Shown: in pieces, positions 45,245-55,433 of the stretch
How positions within the stretch are numbered: position 1 is the first letter of the stretch
How the letters are laid out: every line of letters begins with the position of its first letter
Assembly (NCBI RefSeq): GCF_000472785.1
Contig: NZ_AXAL01000001.1
Location: forward strand, 307,070 to 371,069
Direction: 5' to 3'
Length of the DNA stretch: 64,000 bases
DNA from: Mesorhizobium loti CJ3sym
Lineage (GTDB): Bacteria; Pseudomonadota; Alphaproteobacteria; Rhizobiales; Rhizobiaceae
Notes under the pieces: model-generated
What the model saw: only the letters and a program-made list of their open reading frames with translations
Database searches by the model: none
What the model was told of the DNA's origin: nothing
Translations under genes and position numbers: made by a program

Positions 45245-46243
45245 GTGGAACGATCCGGCCACTCCGACACAGCCGGGCAGAACGTGCCGCTCGTCTCGGT
45301 GGTCATTGCAACCCACAACCGGCCTGCCGCCTTGCGACAAGCACTGCGCAGCGTGCTGGGTCAGACCTTGCAGGACTTTGAAATTCTGGTGATCGGCGAT
45401 GCCTGTCGCCCTGACACGGGAGCGACCATCGCCGAATTTCGCGACCCGCGCATCGTCTATGTCGACCTGCCGGTCAATTTCGGCGAGCAATCCGGACCCA
45501 ACAATATCGGCTTTGCCAGGTCGCGCGGCCGCTTCGTCGCCTTGCTCAATCAAGACGATCTCTGGTTTCCCGACCATCTCGCCGCGACCACGGGATGGAT
45601 CGACGCGACCGGCGCCGATGTGGTGATCGCGCGCGGCATCGTTGTTGAACCGCGACCCGCGAAAGGTACCCATGCCCGGAATTCGGTATTTGGGAATGGC
45701 AGAGGCGGCTTCTACGATCCCGCCATCACGACGGGATATGGTTCAGCCCAGATGGTCCGAAGAACATCCTTGGACCGGTTGGGTCCTTGGCGTCCCGCCA
45801 GCCAGTGCTACTGCGAAACATCGCAGGACTGGCTGTTTCGGGCTTGGCAAAAAGGCGCTGTCATCGCGACGATGCCTCATTTGACCGTTCTCAAACTGCA
45901 TTCGGGCATGCGCAAGGGCAGCTATGTCGACGACGTGGCGAGGGAACAAGAGGATCTTATCGACGCAATGGCCACACCGGACGCCTTGCGTGTGCGGGTT
46001 CTCAGCGCGGCTGAGCCCCCGCTTCGTTGGAGAAGATACACCTATTTCAGGCGCAGATTGCTGGTGGCCTTCGGTATTCACCCAAGGGCGCTGTCCTTTC
46101 GTCGCCGACATAGGCGTGGCGCATTCGTCGCCAAGCTGCGCGAGATACGCGGCCTGGCGCCGATGCCGAAACGCGAGCCGAGCGCAGAAGAGTTGCTGAC
46201 ACTCTATCGCAGCCGGATAGACGCGACCGCCAAGGACGATTGA
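45245..46243 (+). CDS. Glycosyltransferase family 2
   Basis: 332 aa from GTG at 45245. It begins VPLVSVVIATHNRPAALRQALRSVLGQTLQDFEILVIGDA (GT2 nucleotide-sugar domain), then RFVALLNQDDLWFP, where DD is the metal/catalytic motif. The C-terminal part is basic and unusual. It probably adds a sugar to a surface glycan, perhaps one made by the epimerase-like enzyme upstream. Confidence 0.88.
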   Translation: MERSGHSDTAGQNVPLVSVVIATHNRPAALRQALRSVLGQTLQDFEILVIGDACRPDTGATIAEFRDPRIVYVDLPVNFGEQSGPNNIGFARSRGRFVALLNQDDLWFPDHLAATTGWIDATGADVVIARGIVVEPRPAKGTHARNSVFGNGRGGFYDPAITTGYGSAQMVRRTSLDRLGPWRPASQCYCETSQDWLFRAWQKGAVIATMPHLTVLKLHSGMRKGSYVDDVAREQEDLIDAMATPDALRVRVLSAAEPPLRWRRYTYFRRRLLVAFGIHPRALSFRRRHRRGAFVAKLREIRGLAPMPKREPSAEELLTLYRSRIDATAKDD

Positions 46244-46280
46244 AAGCACCCTGCCCGACCAAAACGGGCAGTCTCAATGA

Positions 46281-46312
46281 AAAACCCGCGAGGATCGCTC
46301 CCCGCGGGTTTT
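46281..46312. terminator. Bidirectional terminator between GT2 and hppA
   Basis: AAAACCCGCG-AGGATCGCTCCC-CGCGGGTTTT. T-rich flanks lie on both sides of a GC stem. Its reverse complement is very similar to the bamE terminator at 44589. Confidence 0.75.
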
Positions 46313-46330
46313 ATACTCAATCGTTGTCGC

Positions 46331-48472
46331 TCAGCCGTGCGCCAGCACGGCCAAAAGCAGGAGCGCGACGATGTTGGTGATCTTGATCGCCGGATTGACC
46401 GCAGGACCGGCGGTGTCCTTGTAGGGATCGCCGACCGTATCGCCGGTCACCGAAGCCTTGTGCGCCTCGGAGCCCTTCAGGTGCTTGACGCCGTCCTTGT
46501 CGACAAAGCCGTCCTCGAAGGACTTCTTCGCGTTGTCCCAGGCGCCGCCGCCCGAGGTCATCGAGATGGCGACGAACAGGCCGTTGACGATGACGCCGAG
46601 CAGCGAGGCGCCCAGCGCTGCGAAGGCCGAGGCCTTCGAACCCGAGATCAAGAGCACGCCGAAATAGACGACGAGTGGTGCCAGCACCGGCAGCAGCGAC
46701 GGGATGATCATTTCCCGGATCGCAGCCTTGGTCAGGAGATCGACCGCACGCGCATAGTTCGGCTTCGACGTGCCGGCCATGATGCCCGGATCCTCGCGGA
46801 ACTGCTTGCGCACCTCCTCGACGATGGCGCCCGCCGCGCGGCCGACGGCCGTCATGGCGATGCCGCCGAACAGATAGGGAATGAGGCCGCCGAAGATCAG
46901 GCCAGCGACGACGTAAGGGTTGGAGAGATCGAAGGAGATTTCGCCCATGCCCTGGAAGTAGGGATATTTGTCGCCGTTGGCGGCAAAGAACTTCAGGTCG
47001 TTCGAATAGGCGGCGAACAGCACCAGTGCGCCGAGGCCGGCCGAACCGATGGCATAGCCCTTGGTCACCGCCTTGGTGGTGTTGCCGACCGCGTCGAGCG
47101 CGTCGGTGGAGTGGCGCACTTCCTTGGGAAGGCCGGCCATTTCGGCAATGCCGCCGGCATTGTCGGTGACCGGGCCGAAGGCGTCGAGCGCGACGATCAT
47201 GCCGGCGAGGCCGAGCATGGTGGTAACCGCGATCGCCGTACCGAACAGGCCAGCGAGCTGGTATGTCGAGATGATGCCGCCGACGATGACGATGGCCGGC
47301 AGCGCGGTCGATTCCAGCGACACCGCGAGACCCTGGATGACGTTGGTGCCGTGGCCGGTCACCGAGGCCTGGGCGATCGAGTTGACCGGACGCTTGTTGG
47401 TGCCGGTGTAGTATTCGGTGATCACCACGATGAGACCGGTTACGACAAGGCCGACCAGGCCGCAAATGAACAGGTTCTTGCCGGTGATGATCATGCCGGC
47501 AACGGTGCCGATCTCGCCCCAGCCGACTGTGGCGGACGTGGCGACGCCGAGGCCGACGATCGACAGCAGGCCGGTGACGATCAGGCCCTTGTAGAGCGCG
47601 CCCATGATCGAGCCGTTCGAGCCGAGCTTGACGAAGAAGGTGCCGACGATCGAGGTCAGGATGCAGGCGCCGCAGATGGCGAGCGGGTAGAGCATCGCAG
47701 TCTGCAGAACAGCGGTACCGCCAAAGAAGATGGCGCCGAGCACCATGGTGGCAACGACCGTCACTGCGTAAGTTTCGAACAGGTCGGCGGCCATGCCGGC
47801 GCAGTCGCCGACATTGTCGCCGACATTGTCGGCGATGGTGGCCGGGTTGCGCGGATCATCTTCCGGGATACCGGCCTCGACCTTGCCGACCAGATCGCCG
47901 CCGACGTCGGCACCCTTGGTGAAGATGCCACCGCCAAGACGGGCGAAGATCGAGATCAGCGAGGCGCCGAAACCGAGCGAGACCAGCGAGTCGATGACGA
48001 TGCGGTCATTGGGCTGCAGGCCCATGAAGTGGGTCAGGATGAGGTAGTAGATCGAAACGCCGAGCAATGCGAGGCCGGCCACCAGCATGCCGGTGATGGC
48101 GCCCGATTTGAAGGCGATGTCGAGACCGGCAGCGAGGCTGTTGGAGGCGGCCTGCGCGGTGCGCACATTGGCCCGCACCGAAACATGCATGCCGATGAAG
48201 CCGGCAGCGCCCGACAGAACGGCACCGATCAGGAAGCCGATCGCGGCGGTGATCGAAAGCAGCCACCAGGCGAGCACGAGCACGACCACGCCAACAATGG
48301 CGATGGTGGTGTACTGGCGCGCCAGATAGGCCTGCGCGCCTTCGCGGATGGCGGCGGAGATTTCCTGCATGCGTGCATTGCCCTGATCGGCCGCGAGGAC
48401 CGAACGTGTCGCCCAGATGGCGTAAAGGATTGAAAGCAAGCCGCAGGCGATGACGGCGTAAAGTATGGTCAT
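46331..48472 (-). CDS. hppA: Membrane-bound proton-translocating pyrophosphatase (K+-independent)
   Basis: 713 aa, about 16 membrane segments. The PPi-binding motif [21 protein letters not shown] and [19 protein letters not shown] are complete. At the cation-type position the sequence reads VGNTTKAV, with Lys where K+-dependent enzymes have Ala, so it is a K+-independent H+-PPase as in Rhodospirillum. It couples PPi hydrolysis to proton export. GAGGAAAATTCGGCA precedes the ATG. Confidence 0.96.
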   Translation of the reverse strand: MTILYAVIACGLLSILYAIWATRSVLAADQGNARMQEISAAIREGAQAYLARQYTTIAIVGVVVLVLAWWLLSITAAIGFLIGAVLSGAAGFIGMHVSVRANVRTAQAASNSLAAGLDIAFKSGAITGMLVAGLALLGVSIYYLILTHFMGLQPNDRIVIDSLVSLGFGASLISIFARLGGGIFTKGADVGGDLVGKVEAGIPEDDPRNPATIADNVGDNVGDCAGMAADLFETYAVTVVATMVLGAIFFGGTAVLQTAMLYPLAICGACILTSIVGTFFVKLGSNGSIMGALYKGLIVTGLLSIVGLGVATSATVGWGEIGTVAGMIITGKNLFICGLVGLVVTGLIVVITEYYTGTNKRPVNSIAQASVTGHGTNVIQGLAVSLESTALPAIVIVGGIISTYQLAGLFGTAIAVTTMLGLAGMIVALDAFGPVTDNAGGIAEMAGLPKEVRHSTDALDAVGNTTKAVTKGYAIGSAGLGALVLFAAYSNDLKFFAANGDKYPYFQGMGEISFDLSNPYVVAGLIFGGLIPYLFGGIAMTAVGRAAGAIVEEVRKQFREDPGIMAGTSKPNYARAVDLLTKAAIREMIIPSLLPVLAPLVVYFGVLLISGSKASAFAALGASLLGVIVNGLFVAISMTSGGGAWDNAKKSFEDGFVDKDGVKHLKGSEAHKASVTGDTVGDPYKDTAGPAVNPAIKITNIVALLLLAVLAHG

Positions 48473-48494
48473 TGCCGAATTTTCCTCGATTGCT

Positions 48495-48557
48495 GGCCCA
48501 AAAGAACCCCTCCCTGGGCCGTTGAGACAAAGACGGATTCCGTTGCACGGAATCCGC
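48495..48557 (-). promoter_or_regulatory. hppA leader hairpins
   Basis: CGGATTCCGT-TGC-ACGGAATCCG (48535-48557) is a perfect 10-bp stem, and GGCCCA/TGGGCC (48496-48501 with 48516-48521) is a second. Both fall in the predicted 5' leader between the promoter and the ATG. Confidence 0.45.
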
Positions 48558-48571
48558 CTCTTCGCAGCGGT

Positions 48572-48600
48572 GTATGCGAAACAGGGCTGCGAACGTCAAG
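48572..48600 (-). promoter_or_regulatory. Sigma-70-like promoter of hppA
   Basis: On the minus strand, TTGACG (48600-48595), a 17-bp spacer and CATACA (48577-48572). This implies a leader of about 90 nt. Confidence 0.5.
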
Positions 48601-48733
48601 ATATTGTTCGATTTTTGCCCGGCTTTCGCCCAAAAGACAAAAACCGTCACAGCCCTGCCGGCATGGGCCTTGATTTAGATCGATTGAAATGACGCTAGAG
48701 GATCTTGCCGACTGGCCTCCAGTTACCCAGGGA

Positions 48734-49483
48734 CTACTCCGCCTCACTGCCCATGCGCCGTGCTGTATAGCGCTCGATCGCCGACAATCCGTCATAGATC
48801 AGCACGGCAAGTGCCGCCACGATCAGGCCGCCCTGCAGGATGAAGGCGAGATTGTTGGACAACAGCCCGGCGATGATCACTTCGCCCAGCGTCTTGGCGG
48901 CCACCGTCGAGCCGATGGTCGCGGTGGCAAGACCGATGACCACCGAAAGCCTGATGCCGCCCAGGATGATCGGCGCGCTGAGCGGCAGTTCGACCTTGAG
49001 GAGCCTTTGCCAGCCGGTCATGCCGGCGCCGCGCGCTGCCTCGACGACATTGGCCGGCAGAGTTGTCAGCCCGGTCAGCGTATTCTCGAAGATCGGCAGC
49101 AGGCCATAGAGAAACAGCGCGATCAGAGTCGGCTTCTCGCCGAAGCCGACAGCCGGCACCGCGAGCGCCAGAACCGCCACCGGCGGAAAGGTCTGGCCGA
49201 TATTGACCAGGCTGCGCGACAGCGGCAGGAACTCGGCGCCTGCCGGCCTGGTGACCAGGATGGCAAGCGCAACAGCCACGATGGTCGCGGCCACGGTGGC
49301 GAGCAGAACGGTGCGCAGATGCAGCACCGTCAACGTCAGCAGGCTGCCTTGATTGTAGATCACCGGCGCATTGTTTTCTGTCAGCGGCTTCAGCAGCGGT
49401 TCGAACCAGCCGGGATTGGTGAGGAAGGCGACGAGCAGCACCACGAGGGCAAGCCGCAGCAGCGCCGGCAGCCAGGCTTTCAT
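48734..49483 (-). CDS. Osmoprotectant-type ABC permease (YehW/OpuCB-like)
   Basis: 249 aa. Conserved elements are QTFPPVAVLALAVPAVGFGEKPTLIALFLYGLLPIFENTLTGL and the EAA-like VVEAARGAGMTGWQRLLKVELPLSAPIILGGIR. It is the last gene of an importer for glycine-betaine or choline-like solutes. The ATG at 49483 overlaps by ATGA the stop that the ATPase gene would have in its original frame (49480-49483). Confidence 0.9.
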   Translation of the reverse strand: MKAWLPALLRLALVVLLVAFLTNPGWFEPLLKPLTENNAPVIYNQGSLLTLTVLHLRTVLLATVAATIVAVALAILVTRPAGAEFLPLSRSLVNIGQTFPPVAVLALAVPAVGFGEKPTLIALFLYGLLPIFENTLTGLTTLPANVVEAARGAGMTGWQRLLKVELPLSAPIILGGIRLSVVIGLATATIGSTVAAKTLGEVIIAGLLSNNLAFILQGGLIVAALAVLIYDGLSAIERYTARRMGSEAE

Positions 49484-50402
49484 GTCGGCCTCGCCGCGCG
49501 CTTGACCAGCCCGTCCACCGTGACGCGGCCGAGCGGCTTGCCGTCGGCGCCTTTCACCGGTAGCGCCGGCCGGCCCGACCACAATAGCTCGGCCAGTGCG
49601 TCGCGCTGGCTGGCGTCGCCGCGGATGGCTTCGCCCTCGGCGGTGCCGTTCTCCACCGCGTCACGCACCCGTCCGAGCGACAACAGCCGGAACGGCCTTT
49701 CGCTGGCGCCGACCAGGGTCTCGACGAAATTGCTGGCTCGGCGGGTCTGGCGTATTGCACGAGCTTGCCGGCATCCATGACGGCGATCTTGTCGCCCATA
49801 TGCACGGCTTCCTCCATGTCATGGGTGACGAGGATGATGGTGGTGCCGAAGCGCTTCTGGATCGCCAGCAGGTCTTCCTGGGCCTTGGTGCGGATAATCG
49901 GGTCGAGCGCGCCGAACGGCTCGTCCATCAACAGCACATTGGGCTCGGCGGCGAGCGCGCGGGCAACGCCGACGCGCTGCTGCTGGCCGCCGGACAGTTC
50001 GTGCGGATAGCGCGGCCCGTAGGCCTGCGGATCGAGCTGGTAGAGCGTCATCAACTCGTCGACGCGGGCGTTGATGCGGTCCTTGTCCCAGCCGAGCAAC
50101 ACCGGCACGGTGGCGATGTTCTGCGCCACGGTGCGATGCGGGAACAGGCCGTGGCCCTGGATGGCATAGCCGATGCTGCGGCGCAGCTCATAACCGGGCA
50201 CGGAACGATTGTCGGCGCCATCGAGCTTGATAATGCCGGCGGTTGGCTCGACCAGCCGATTGATCATGCGCAGCAGCGTCGTCTTCCCGGAACCGGATGT
50301 GCCGACAATGACTGCGATTGTACGCGGCTCGATGACCATAGAGACGTCATCGACGACCGTGGTCGTGTCATAGCGCTTGGTGATGCCTTCGATCTCGATC
50401 AT
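49480..50402 (-). pseudogene. Osmoprotectant ABC ATPase (OpuCA/YehX-like) with frameshift
   Basis: The ATPase core is intact: Walker A GTSGSGKT (34-41), LSGGQQQ (136-142), Walker B VLLMDEP and the LVTHD switch (191-195). After about residue 222 (LVQYARPAE) the original frame is lost at 49737-49750. The 282-aa product then runs through unrelated residues to 49554. The other frame carries ASNFVETLVGASERPFRLLSL and a CBS-like tail (RPALPVKGADGKPLGRVTVDG) ending exactly at the permease start. Transport may survive, because only the regulatory tail is lost. It is either a real mutation or a sequencing slip. Confidence 0.85.
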
Positions 50403-51562
50403 GCCGTTTCAGCCCTGCGCTTGGTGGTGGTCATCTCGATCACCGCATCGAGGATGATGGCGGCGGCGAAGGCCAGCGCCACGGTCGGCACTGCGCCGAG
50501 CAGCACCAGATCCATCGCCGTCTGGCCGACCCCTTGGAAGACGAAGACGCCGAAGCCACCGCCGCCGATGAGCGCGGCGATGGTGGCAAGGCCGATATTC
50601 TGTACCAGCACGATGCGAATACCGGTGAGGATCACCGGAAAGGCCAGCGGAAACTCGACGCCGAACAGGCGCTGGCGGTCGGTCATGCCCATGCCGCGCG
50701 CGGCGTCGTTGGCCGCGCGGGGTACACCAGCAAGCCCAACCACGGTGTTGGCCACCACCGGCAGCAGCGAATAGAGGAACAGGGCGACAAAGGCGGGTGC
50801 CGTGCCGATGCCGCGAATGCCGAGCGCGGCAGCCCCAGGCACATGAATGGCGACCCAGCCAAGCGGCGCGATCAGCAGGCCAAACAGCGCGATCGAGGGA
50901 ATGGTCTGGATGATGTTGAGCACGTTCAGCACACCGGCCCGCAGCTTCTCGACACGATGGCACAGGATGCCGAGCGGCAGGCCAATGACCACCGCGGCAA
51001 ACAGCGAGCCGAGCGCGAGCGTCACATGCTTGGAGCCTTCGGCCCAGAAACTGTCGGCGCGGTTGAAATATTCCTTGAGGATGGAAAGATCGTTCCAGCT
51101 TCCCGACACCAGCAAAAGACCGACCGCCGCCGCGGCCAGCACCAGCACGCCGACGCGTGCCCAGGGCGAAAGCTCCAGCCTCGTCAGCACATCAGCGAGC
51201 AGAAGCGTGAAGGCAAAGATCAGTATCCAGAAACCGAAGGCTGGCGAAATTCTGGCAAACGTGTTGCCTGCCGGCGTGAGGAATGTGCCGGCGACGCCGA
51301 CGAGCAGGGCGAGCGCGACAAGTGCCACGACGCTGGCTACAAGGCGCAACACGAGCGGTGTCTTGAAGAGCGCGATGAGCGCCGCGACGACGATGATGAC
51401 GAGCAGCAACGCCCCGGTCGCTGTCGGCAGCGCTTCGAGAATCGAACGCGCCTGGCCGGGAACAATGCGGTTGGCGCGGAACGTGGCAAAGGGGGCGACG
51501 AACGCCGCATAGGCCGCGATCGCGGCAATGACCACGCCGAGCTTGTCGAAACGGATATTCAC
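50399..51562 (-). CDS. Osmoprotectant-type ABC permease (YehY/OpuCD-like, long form)
   Basis: 387 aa. An N-terminal extension with about four to five hydrophobic segments (residues 1-150) precedes the permease domain, which includes QTIPSIALFGLLIAPLG, FLYSLLPVVANTVVGL and the AANDAARGMGMTDRQRLFGVEFPLAFP EAA loop. The GTG at 51562 follows GGGGGAGGGC; the TTG upstream is unlikely. Its stop overlaps the ATPase start by ATGA. Confidence 0.9.
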   Translation of the reverse strand: MNIRFDKLGVVIAAIAAYAAFVAPFATFRANRIVPGQARSILEALPTATGALLLVIIVVAALIALFKTPLVLRLVASVVALVALALLVGVAGTFLTPAGNTFARISPAFGFWILIFAFTLLLADVLTRLELSPWARVGVLVLAAAAVGLLLVSGSWNDLSILKEYFNRADSFWAEGSKHVTLALGSLFAAVVIGLPLGILCHRVEKLRAGVLNVLNIIQTIPSIALFGLLIAPLGWVAIHVPGAAALGIRGIGTAPAFVALFLYSLLPVVANTVVGLAGVPRAANDAARGMGMTDRQRLFGVEFPLAFPVILTGIRIVLVQNIGLATIAALIGGGGFGVFVFQGVGQTAMDLVLLGAVPTVALAFAAAIILDAVIEMTTTKRRAETA

Positions 51563-51617
51563 GCCCTCCCCCGTCGGTCGTTCCGGCGCGCCACGCAAGC
51601 GGCGCGCCGGAAGCGTC

Positions 51618-52529
51618 CTACTTCAGAAAGCCGTTCTTCTTCAGGAAGTCCTCGGCGACGCCCCTGACCGGCTCACCACCGACCTGCACGCGGCCGTTCA
51701 ATTCCTGCAGCGTGACGAGATCGAGCTTGGCGAAGACCGGCTTCAGCAGCGTCTCGATCTCCGGGTGCTCCTTGAGCACGGATTCGCGGATGATCGGCGC
51801 CGGCTGATAGACCGGCTGCACGCCTTTGTCGTCCTCAAGCACGACAAGGCCGGACGGCGCGATGCCGCCGTCGGTGCCGTAAACCATGGCGGCGTTGGCA
51901 CCGCTGGTCTGGTTGGCGGCCGCGGCGATGGTCGCCGCCGTGTCGCCGCCCGAGAGCGTGATCAGCTGGTCCGGCTTCAAGGTGAAGCCATAGGTGGTCT
52001 GGAAGGCCGGAAGGGCTGCAGCCGAATTGACGAACTCGGCGGAAGCCGCCAGCACGACCTTGCCGCCGCCCGAGACGTATTTGCCGAAGTCCGACAGCGT
52101 GACGAGCTTGTTAGTATCCGTCACTTCCTTGCGCAGTGCGATCGCCCAGGTGTTGTTGGCCGGCGCCGGCGACAGCCAGACGATCTTGTTGGCGTCATAG
52201 TCGAGTTTCTTGGCCGTCTCATAGGCCTTGGCGGCATCCTTCCATGCCGGATCATCGGCTTTCTCGAAGAAGAACGCGGCGTTGCCGGTGTATTCGGGAT
52301 AGATGTCGATCTCGCCGGCGGTGATCGCCTTGCGCACCACCGGCGTGCCACCCAGCTGGATGCGATCGGTGGTCTTGATGTTGTTGGCGTTGAGGACCAA
52401 CTGGATGATGTTGCCGAGCACGCCGCCCTCGGTGTCGATCTTCGAGGAGACGACCACCTGGGCACTGGCGGAGGCGGCCGTGACGGCGAGCGCCAATGCC
52501 GCGCCGGCGAAAACCTTGACTGAAAACAT
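51618..52529 (-). CDS. Osmoprotectant ABC substrate-binding protein (YehZ/OpuCC-like)
   Basis: 303 aa with a signal peptide (VFAGAALALAVTAASASAQ). The OpuAC-type domain has VVVSSKIDTEGGVLGNIIQLVL and GGTPVVRKAITAGEIDIYPEYTGNAAFF, the YTG motif that lines the quaternary-amine site, and ends EDFLKKNGFLK. It captures betaine- or choline-like compounds in the periplasm. First gene of the operon; AAGGGG precedes the ATG at 52529. Confidence 0.92.
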   Translation of the reverse strand: MFSVKVFAGAALALAVTAASASAQVVVSSKIDTEGGVLGNIIQLVLNANNIKTTDRIQLGGTPVVRKAITAGEIDIYPEYTGNAAFFFEKADDPAWKDAAKAYETAKKLDYDANKIVWLSPAPANNTWAIALRKEVTDTNKLVTLSDFGKYVSGGGKVVLAASAEFVNSAAALPAFQTTYGFTLKPDQLITLSGGDTAATIAAAANQTSGANAAMVYGTDGGIAPSGLVVLEDDKGVQPVYQPAPIIRESVLKEHPEIETLLKPVFAKLDLVTLQELNGRVQVGGEPVRGVAEDFLKKNGFLK

Positions 52530-52708
52530 TGTGAAAACCCCTTGCTGTGAACCGGAATGCGGTGGCCGCATATGAGCATGGCTTCAACGGCCAGTCGGGG
52601 CACACGGTTTCATAACAATAGGTAGAGGCGCAATAATTTTGTTTCAGATCGGCAAATTCGGCCGAAGCAATCCTGACAACATCATGTCAGGTCGGAGTGA
52701 TTTGGGGG

Positions 52709-53926
52709 TCAGGTGCTGACCTTGGGCGAAGCAGTCATCTTGAGCGCACCAAGCGCCACGAAGCACAGTACTGTGACCGGAAAGATCATCCAGTTCAGCA
52801 TTTCCCAGCCCCAGGCGTTGTAGACCATGCCCGACAGCAGCGAAGCGCAGGCGACGGAGCCGAACAGGACGAAGTCGTGAAAGCCCTGCACCTTGCCCTT
52901 TTCCGACGGCCTGTAGCTGGCAGCCACCATGGCGGTTGCACCGATGAAGCCGAAATTCCAGCCGAGGCCAAGCAGGATCAGTGACGTCCAGAAGTGCCAC
53001 AGCTGCAGGCCCGACAAGGCGACAATGGCGCAGCCGATGAGCAGGATCAGACCGACGGCGACAATGCGCTCGGCGCCGAAGCGATGGATCAGCGAGCCGG
53101 TGAAGAAGCTCGGTGCGAACATCGCCATAACGTGCCAGGAGATGCCGAGCGTCGCGTCATTTTCCGACAGGCCGCAGCCGACCATGGCCAGCGGCGCGCC
53201 GGTCATGACAAAGCTCATCAGCGCATAGCTGCCGACGGCACAAAACAGCGCGGCGACGAAGCGCGGCTTGGCGACGATTTCGGCCAGGGGCCTCGCATCA
53301 CCGTCGGAAATGTCAACCTTGCTCCCGGCCTTCGCCGGCAGGCGCAGAAACGACAGGATGATGGCGCCGGCCGCGGCCAGCGGCAGGATGGAGATGAACG
53401 AGCCGGCAAACATCACCGGCGCGAACAATTCGCGGGTGAAGATGACGATCTGCGGCCCAAGAATGGCGGTGACGATGCCGCCGGCCAGCACGAAGGAAAT
53501 GGCGCGTGCCTTGAACTGCGGCGGCGCGTTGTCGGCGGCGGCGAAGCGGAACTGCTGAACGAAGGCGCCGCCGGCGCCGATAACGAGCAGCCCAAAGGCG
53601 AACAGCCAGAAGCTGCCGTGGAACAGTGCCAGGGTGGCGACCAGGCCGCCAAGGGCGGTGATGACGGTTCCGGTCATGAACCCGCCGCGCTGGCCCAGCC
53701 TGCGGATGATGGCCGCGGCCGGCAGCGCGCCAAGCGCCACACCGATGTTGAAGCCGGTGATTGGCGCCGTCGCCAGTGATTTGTCGGCACCGAGCAGATA
53801 TTGCCCGGCCAGTGCGCCCATGGAGATGGCGATGGGGGCGGCCGAGCCGATAATCGCCTGCGAGGCGGCGAGGATCAGCGCGGCGCGCCGCGCCTCCTTG
53901 CCCGCCTCGACGGCGATCGACGTCAC
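52709..53926 (-). CDS. MFS transporter
   Basis: 405 aa, about 12 membrane segments: an MFS_1-type fold with [20 protein letters not shown] (motif A-like, AAAxxxRxGxR) and a second half starting near [18 protein letters not shown]. Substrate unknown. GTG at 53926 overlaps the nusB stop (GTGA), so it is read together with nusB, an unusual partner for a transporter. Confidence 0.85.
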   Translation of the reverse strand: MTSIAVEAGKEARRAALILAASQAIIGSAAPIAISMGALAGQYLLGADKSLATAPITGFNIGVALGALPAAAIIRRLGQRGGFMTGTVITALGGLVATLALFHGSFWLFAFGLLVIGAGGAFVQQFRFAAADNAPPQFKARAISFVLAGGIVTAILGPQIVIFTRELFAPVMFAGSFISILPLAAAGAIILSFLRLPAKAGSKVDISDGDARPLAEIVAKPRFVAALFCAVGSYALMSFVMTGAPLAMVGCGLSENDATLGISWHVMAMFAPSFFTGSLIHRFGAERIVAVGLILLIGCAIVALSGLQLWHFWTSLILLGLGWNFGFIGATAMVAASYRPSEKGKVQGFHDFVLFGSVACASLLSGMVYNAWGWEMLNWMIFPVTVLCFVALGALKMTASPKVST

Positions 53927-54423
53927 GATGCGTCCTTGCCGCGCCCCTCGCCACGCACCCGGCGTGACACGCGGTCGAGCACGGCATTGACCAGCTTCGG
54001 CTCGTCTTCCTCGTAAAAGGCCTTGGCGATGTCGACATATTCCGAAACGATGACCGCCACCGGCACGTCTTCACGCTTCATCAGTTCATAGACGCCTGCC
54101 CGCAGGATGGCGCGCAACGTGGAATCGAGCCTCGACAGCGGCCAGTCCTCGGTCAGCGCCTGGCGAATGATCGGATCGATATTCTTCTGGCCCTCGACGA
54201 CGCCAGCCAGGATGGCGCGGAACCACTGGGCATCCGCCTCGCGATAGAGCGCGCCGTCGACCTCCTTGCCAAGGCGAAAGGCTTCGTATTCGGCGGTGAT
54301 CTCGAAGACGCCACTGCCGGAGACATCCATCTGATAGAGCGCCTGCACGGCGGCCAGACGGGCAGCGCCGCGCTTGTTGGCGTGACGCACGGCCGGCTGT
54401 CCGGGCGAAGCGGGTTCGCTCAC
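53923..54423 (-). CDS. nusB: Transcription antitermination factor NusB
   Basis: 166 aa from GTG at 54423 (overlapping the ribH stop). It shows [45 protein letters not shown] and [33 protein letters not shown], the full NusB fold. It works with NusE in rRNA antitermination. The ribH-nusB pair is conserved in alphaproteobacteria. Confidence 0.95.
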   Translation of the reverse strand: MSEPASPGQPAVRHANKRGAARLAAVQALYQMDVSGSGVFEITAEYEAFRLGKEVDGALYREADAQWFRAILAGVVEGQKNIDPIIRQALTEDWPLSRLDSTLRAILRAGVYELMKREDVPVAVIVSEYVDIAKAFYEEDEPKLVNAVLDRVSRRVRGEGRGKDAS

Positions 54424-54914
54424 GATCGCGCTCCCAGTCGTTCCTTGAGTGCTATCATGGTCAGCGCCGCACGCGCGGCGAAGCCACCCTTGTCGCCTTC
54501 CGAGCGCTTGGCCCGCGTCCACGCCTGCGCGTCGTTCTCGGTGGTCAGGATGCCGTTGCCGATGCAGACCGAGTCCTGCACGGTCAGGTCCATGAGCGCA
54601 CGGCTGGATTCATTGGCAACGATGTCGAAGTGATAGGTGTCGCCACGGATAATGCTGCCGAGCGCAACAAAACCGTCGTAATGCGTGCCGCCTTCCGCCG
54701 CGCCATCCAGCGCGAAGGTGATCACGGCCGGAATCTCGAGCGAACCTGGAACGGTGACGACGTCGTAAGTCGCGCCCGCTTCATCGAGCGCGCTCGTTGC
54801 GCCGTCGAGCAGTGCGTCGGCAAGGTCGTCGTGAAAGCGCGCTTCGATAATGAGCAGATGCGCCTTCGCCTTCGGACGAATGAAGGCTTTGCCGTGTTGG
54901 GATGTGCCAGCCAT
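54420..54914 (-). CDS. ribH: 6,7-dimethyl-8-ribityllumazine synthase
   Basis: 164 aa. It contains [62 protein letters not shown] and [25 protein letters not shown] carries the catalytic His. It condenses the ribityl pyrimidine with dihydroxybutanone phosphate. It overlaps nusB by 4 bp. Confidence 0.97.
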   Translation of the reverse strand: MAGTSQHGKAFIRPKAKAHLLIIEARFHDDLADALLDGATSALDEAGATYDVVTVPGSLEIPAVITFALDGAAEGGTHYDGFVALGSIIRGDTYHFDIVANESSRALMDLTVQDSVCIGNGILTTENDAQAWTRAKRSEGDKGGFAARAALTMIALKERLGARS

Positions 54915-55018
54915 GAAAGTCTCCGGGGGTTGCCGGTGACTTAGGCCGAAGCGACCACATTCGCAAGCTTTGTCCGAAGGGCCGGCCCCAATTTCCGGAC
55001 AGCGCAGCGCTTGCCGAA

Positions 55019-55390
55019 CTAAACCGCCCTACGCCCTTGCCGCGCGACAAAGACCATAATGTCGCTGAGCATGTCCTCGATGGCACTATCGTCACGCCCG
55101 GTGTGCCTTAGATTGCCGACAAGTTTCCAGACTGATCCCATATTGATGGCACCATGGATGCGCGCGATATGACCCAATCCTGTGATGGAAATGTTTCGGA
55201 TATCCGGGTCGGGAGAACGTGCGTATTTGAAGCAGACATCCTGCGCGAAATGCCAATCGTCTTGCTGTGATATGCTGAGGATCGCCCGGACCCGATCCAT
55301 AACATCACCTTGGAGAAGGTCCTTGTAAGTCTGCGAGCGATCGAGGTCTCTGACGTCTTCATAAACGAGGGTTTTGGGATCGACGGTCAT
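55019..55390 (-). CDS. HEAT-like hypothetical protein, low-GC insert in rib cluster
   Basis: 123 aa, all alpha. [49 protein letters not shown] resembles HEAT/armadillo repeat phasing. No known family is clear; several toxin-immunity families have this look. Base composition is visibly lower in GC than its neighbours. The ATG at 55390 has GAAGGCAGCAA upstream. It sits between ribE and ribH, which are normally adjacent or nearly so, which suggests insertion. Confidence 0.7.
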   Translation of the reverse strand: MTVDPKTLVYEDVRDLDRSQTYKDLLQGDVMDRVRAILSISQQDDWHFAQDVCFKYARSPDPDIRNISITGLGHIARIHGAINMGSVWKLVGNLRHTGRDDSAIEDMLSDIMVFVARQGRRAV

Positions 55391-55433
55391 TTGCTGCCTT
55401 CGGAACGGCACGCGGATATATAACATTTGACCG

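Noticed and set aside
46277..48433. 718-codon open frame on the plus strand opposite hppA
   Set aside because: It is antisense to a complete, motif-rich pyrophosphatase; its product is Asp/Gly/Arg/His-rich without domains. Such mirrors arise from GC-skewed codon use.
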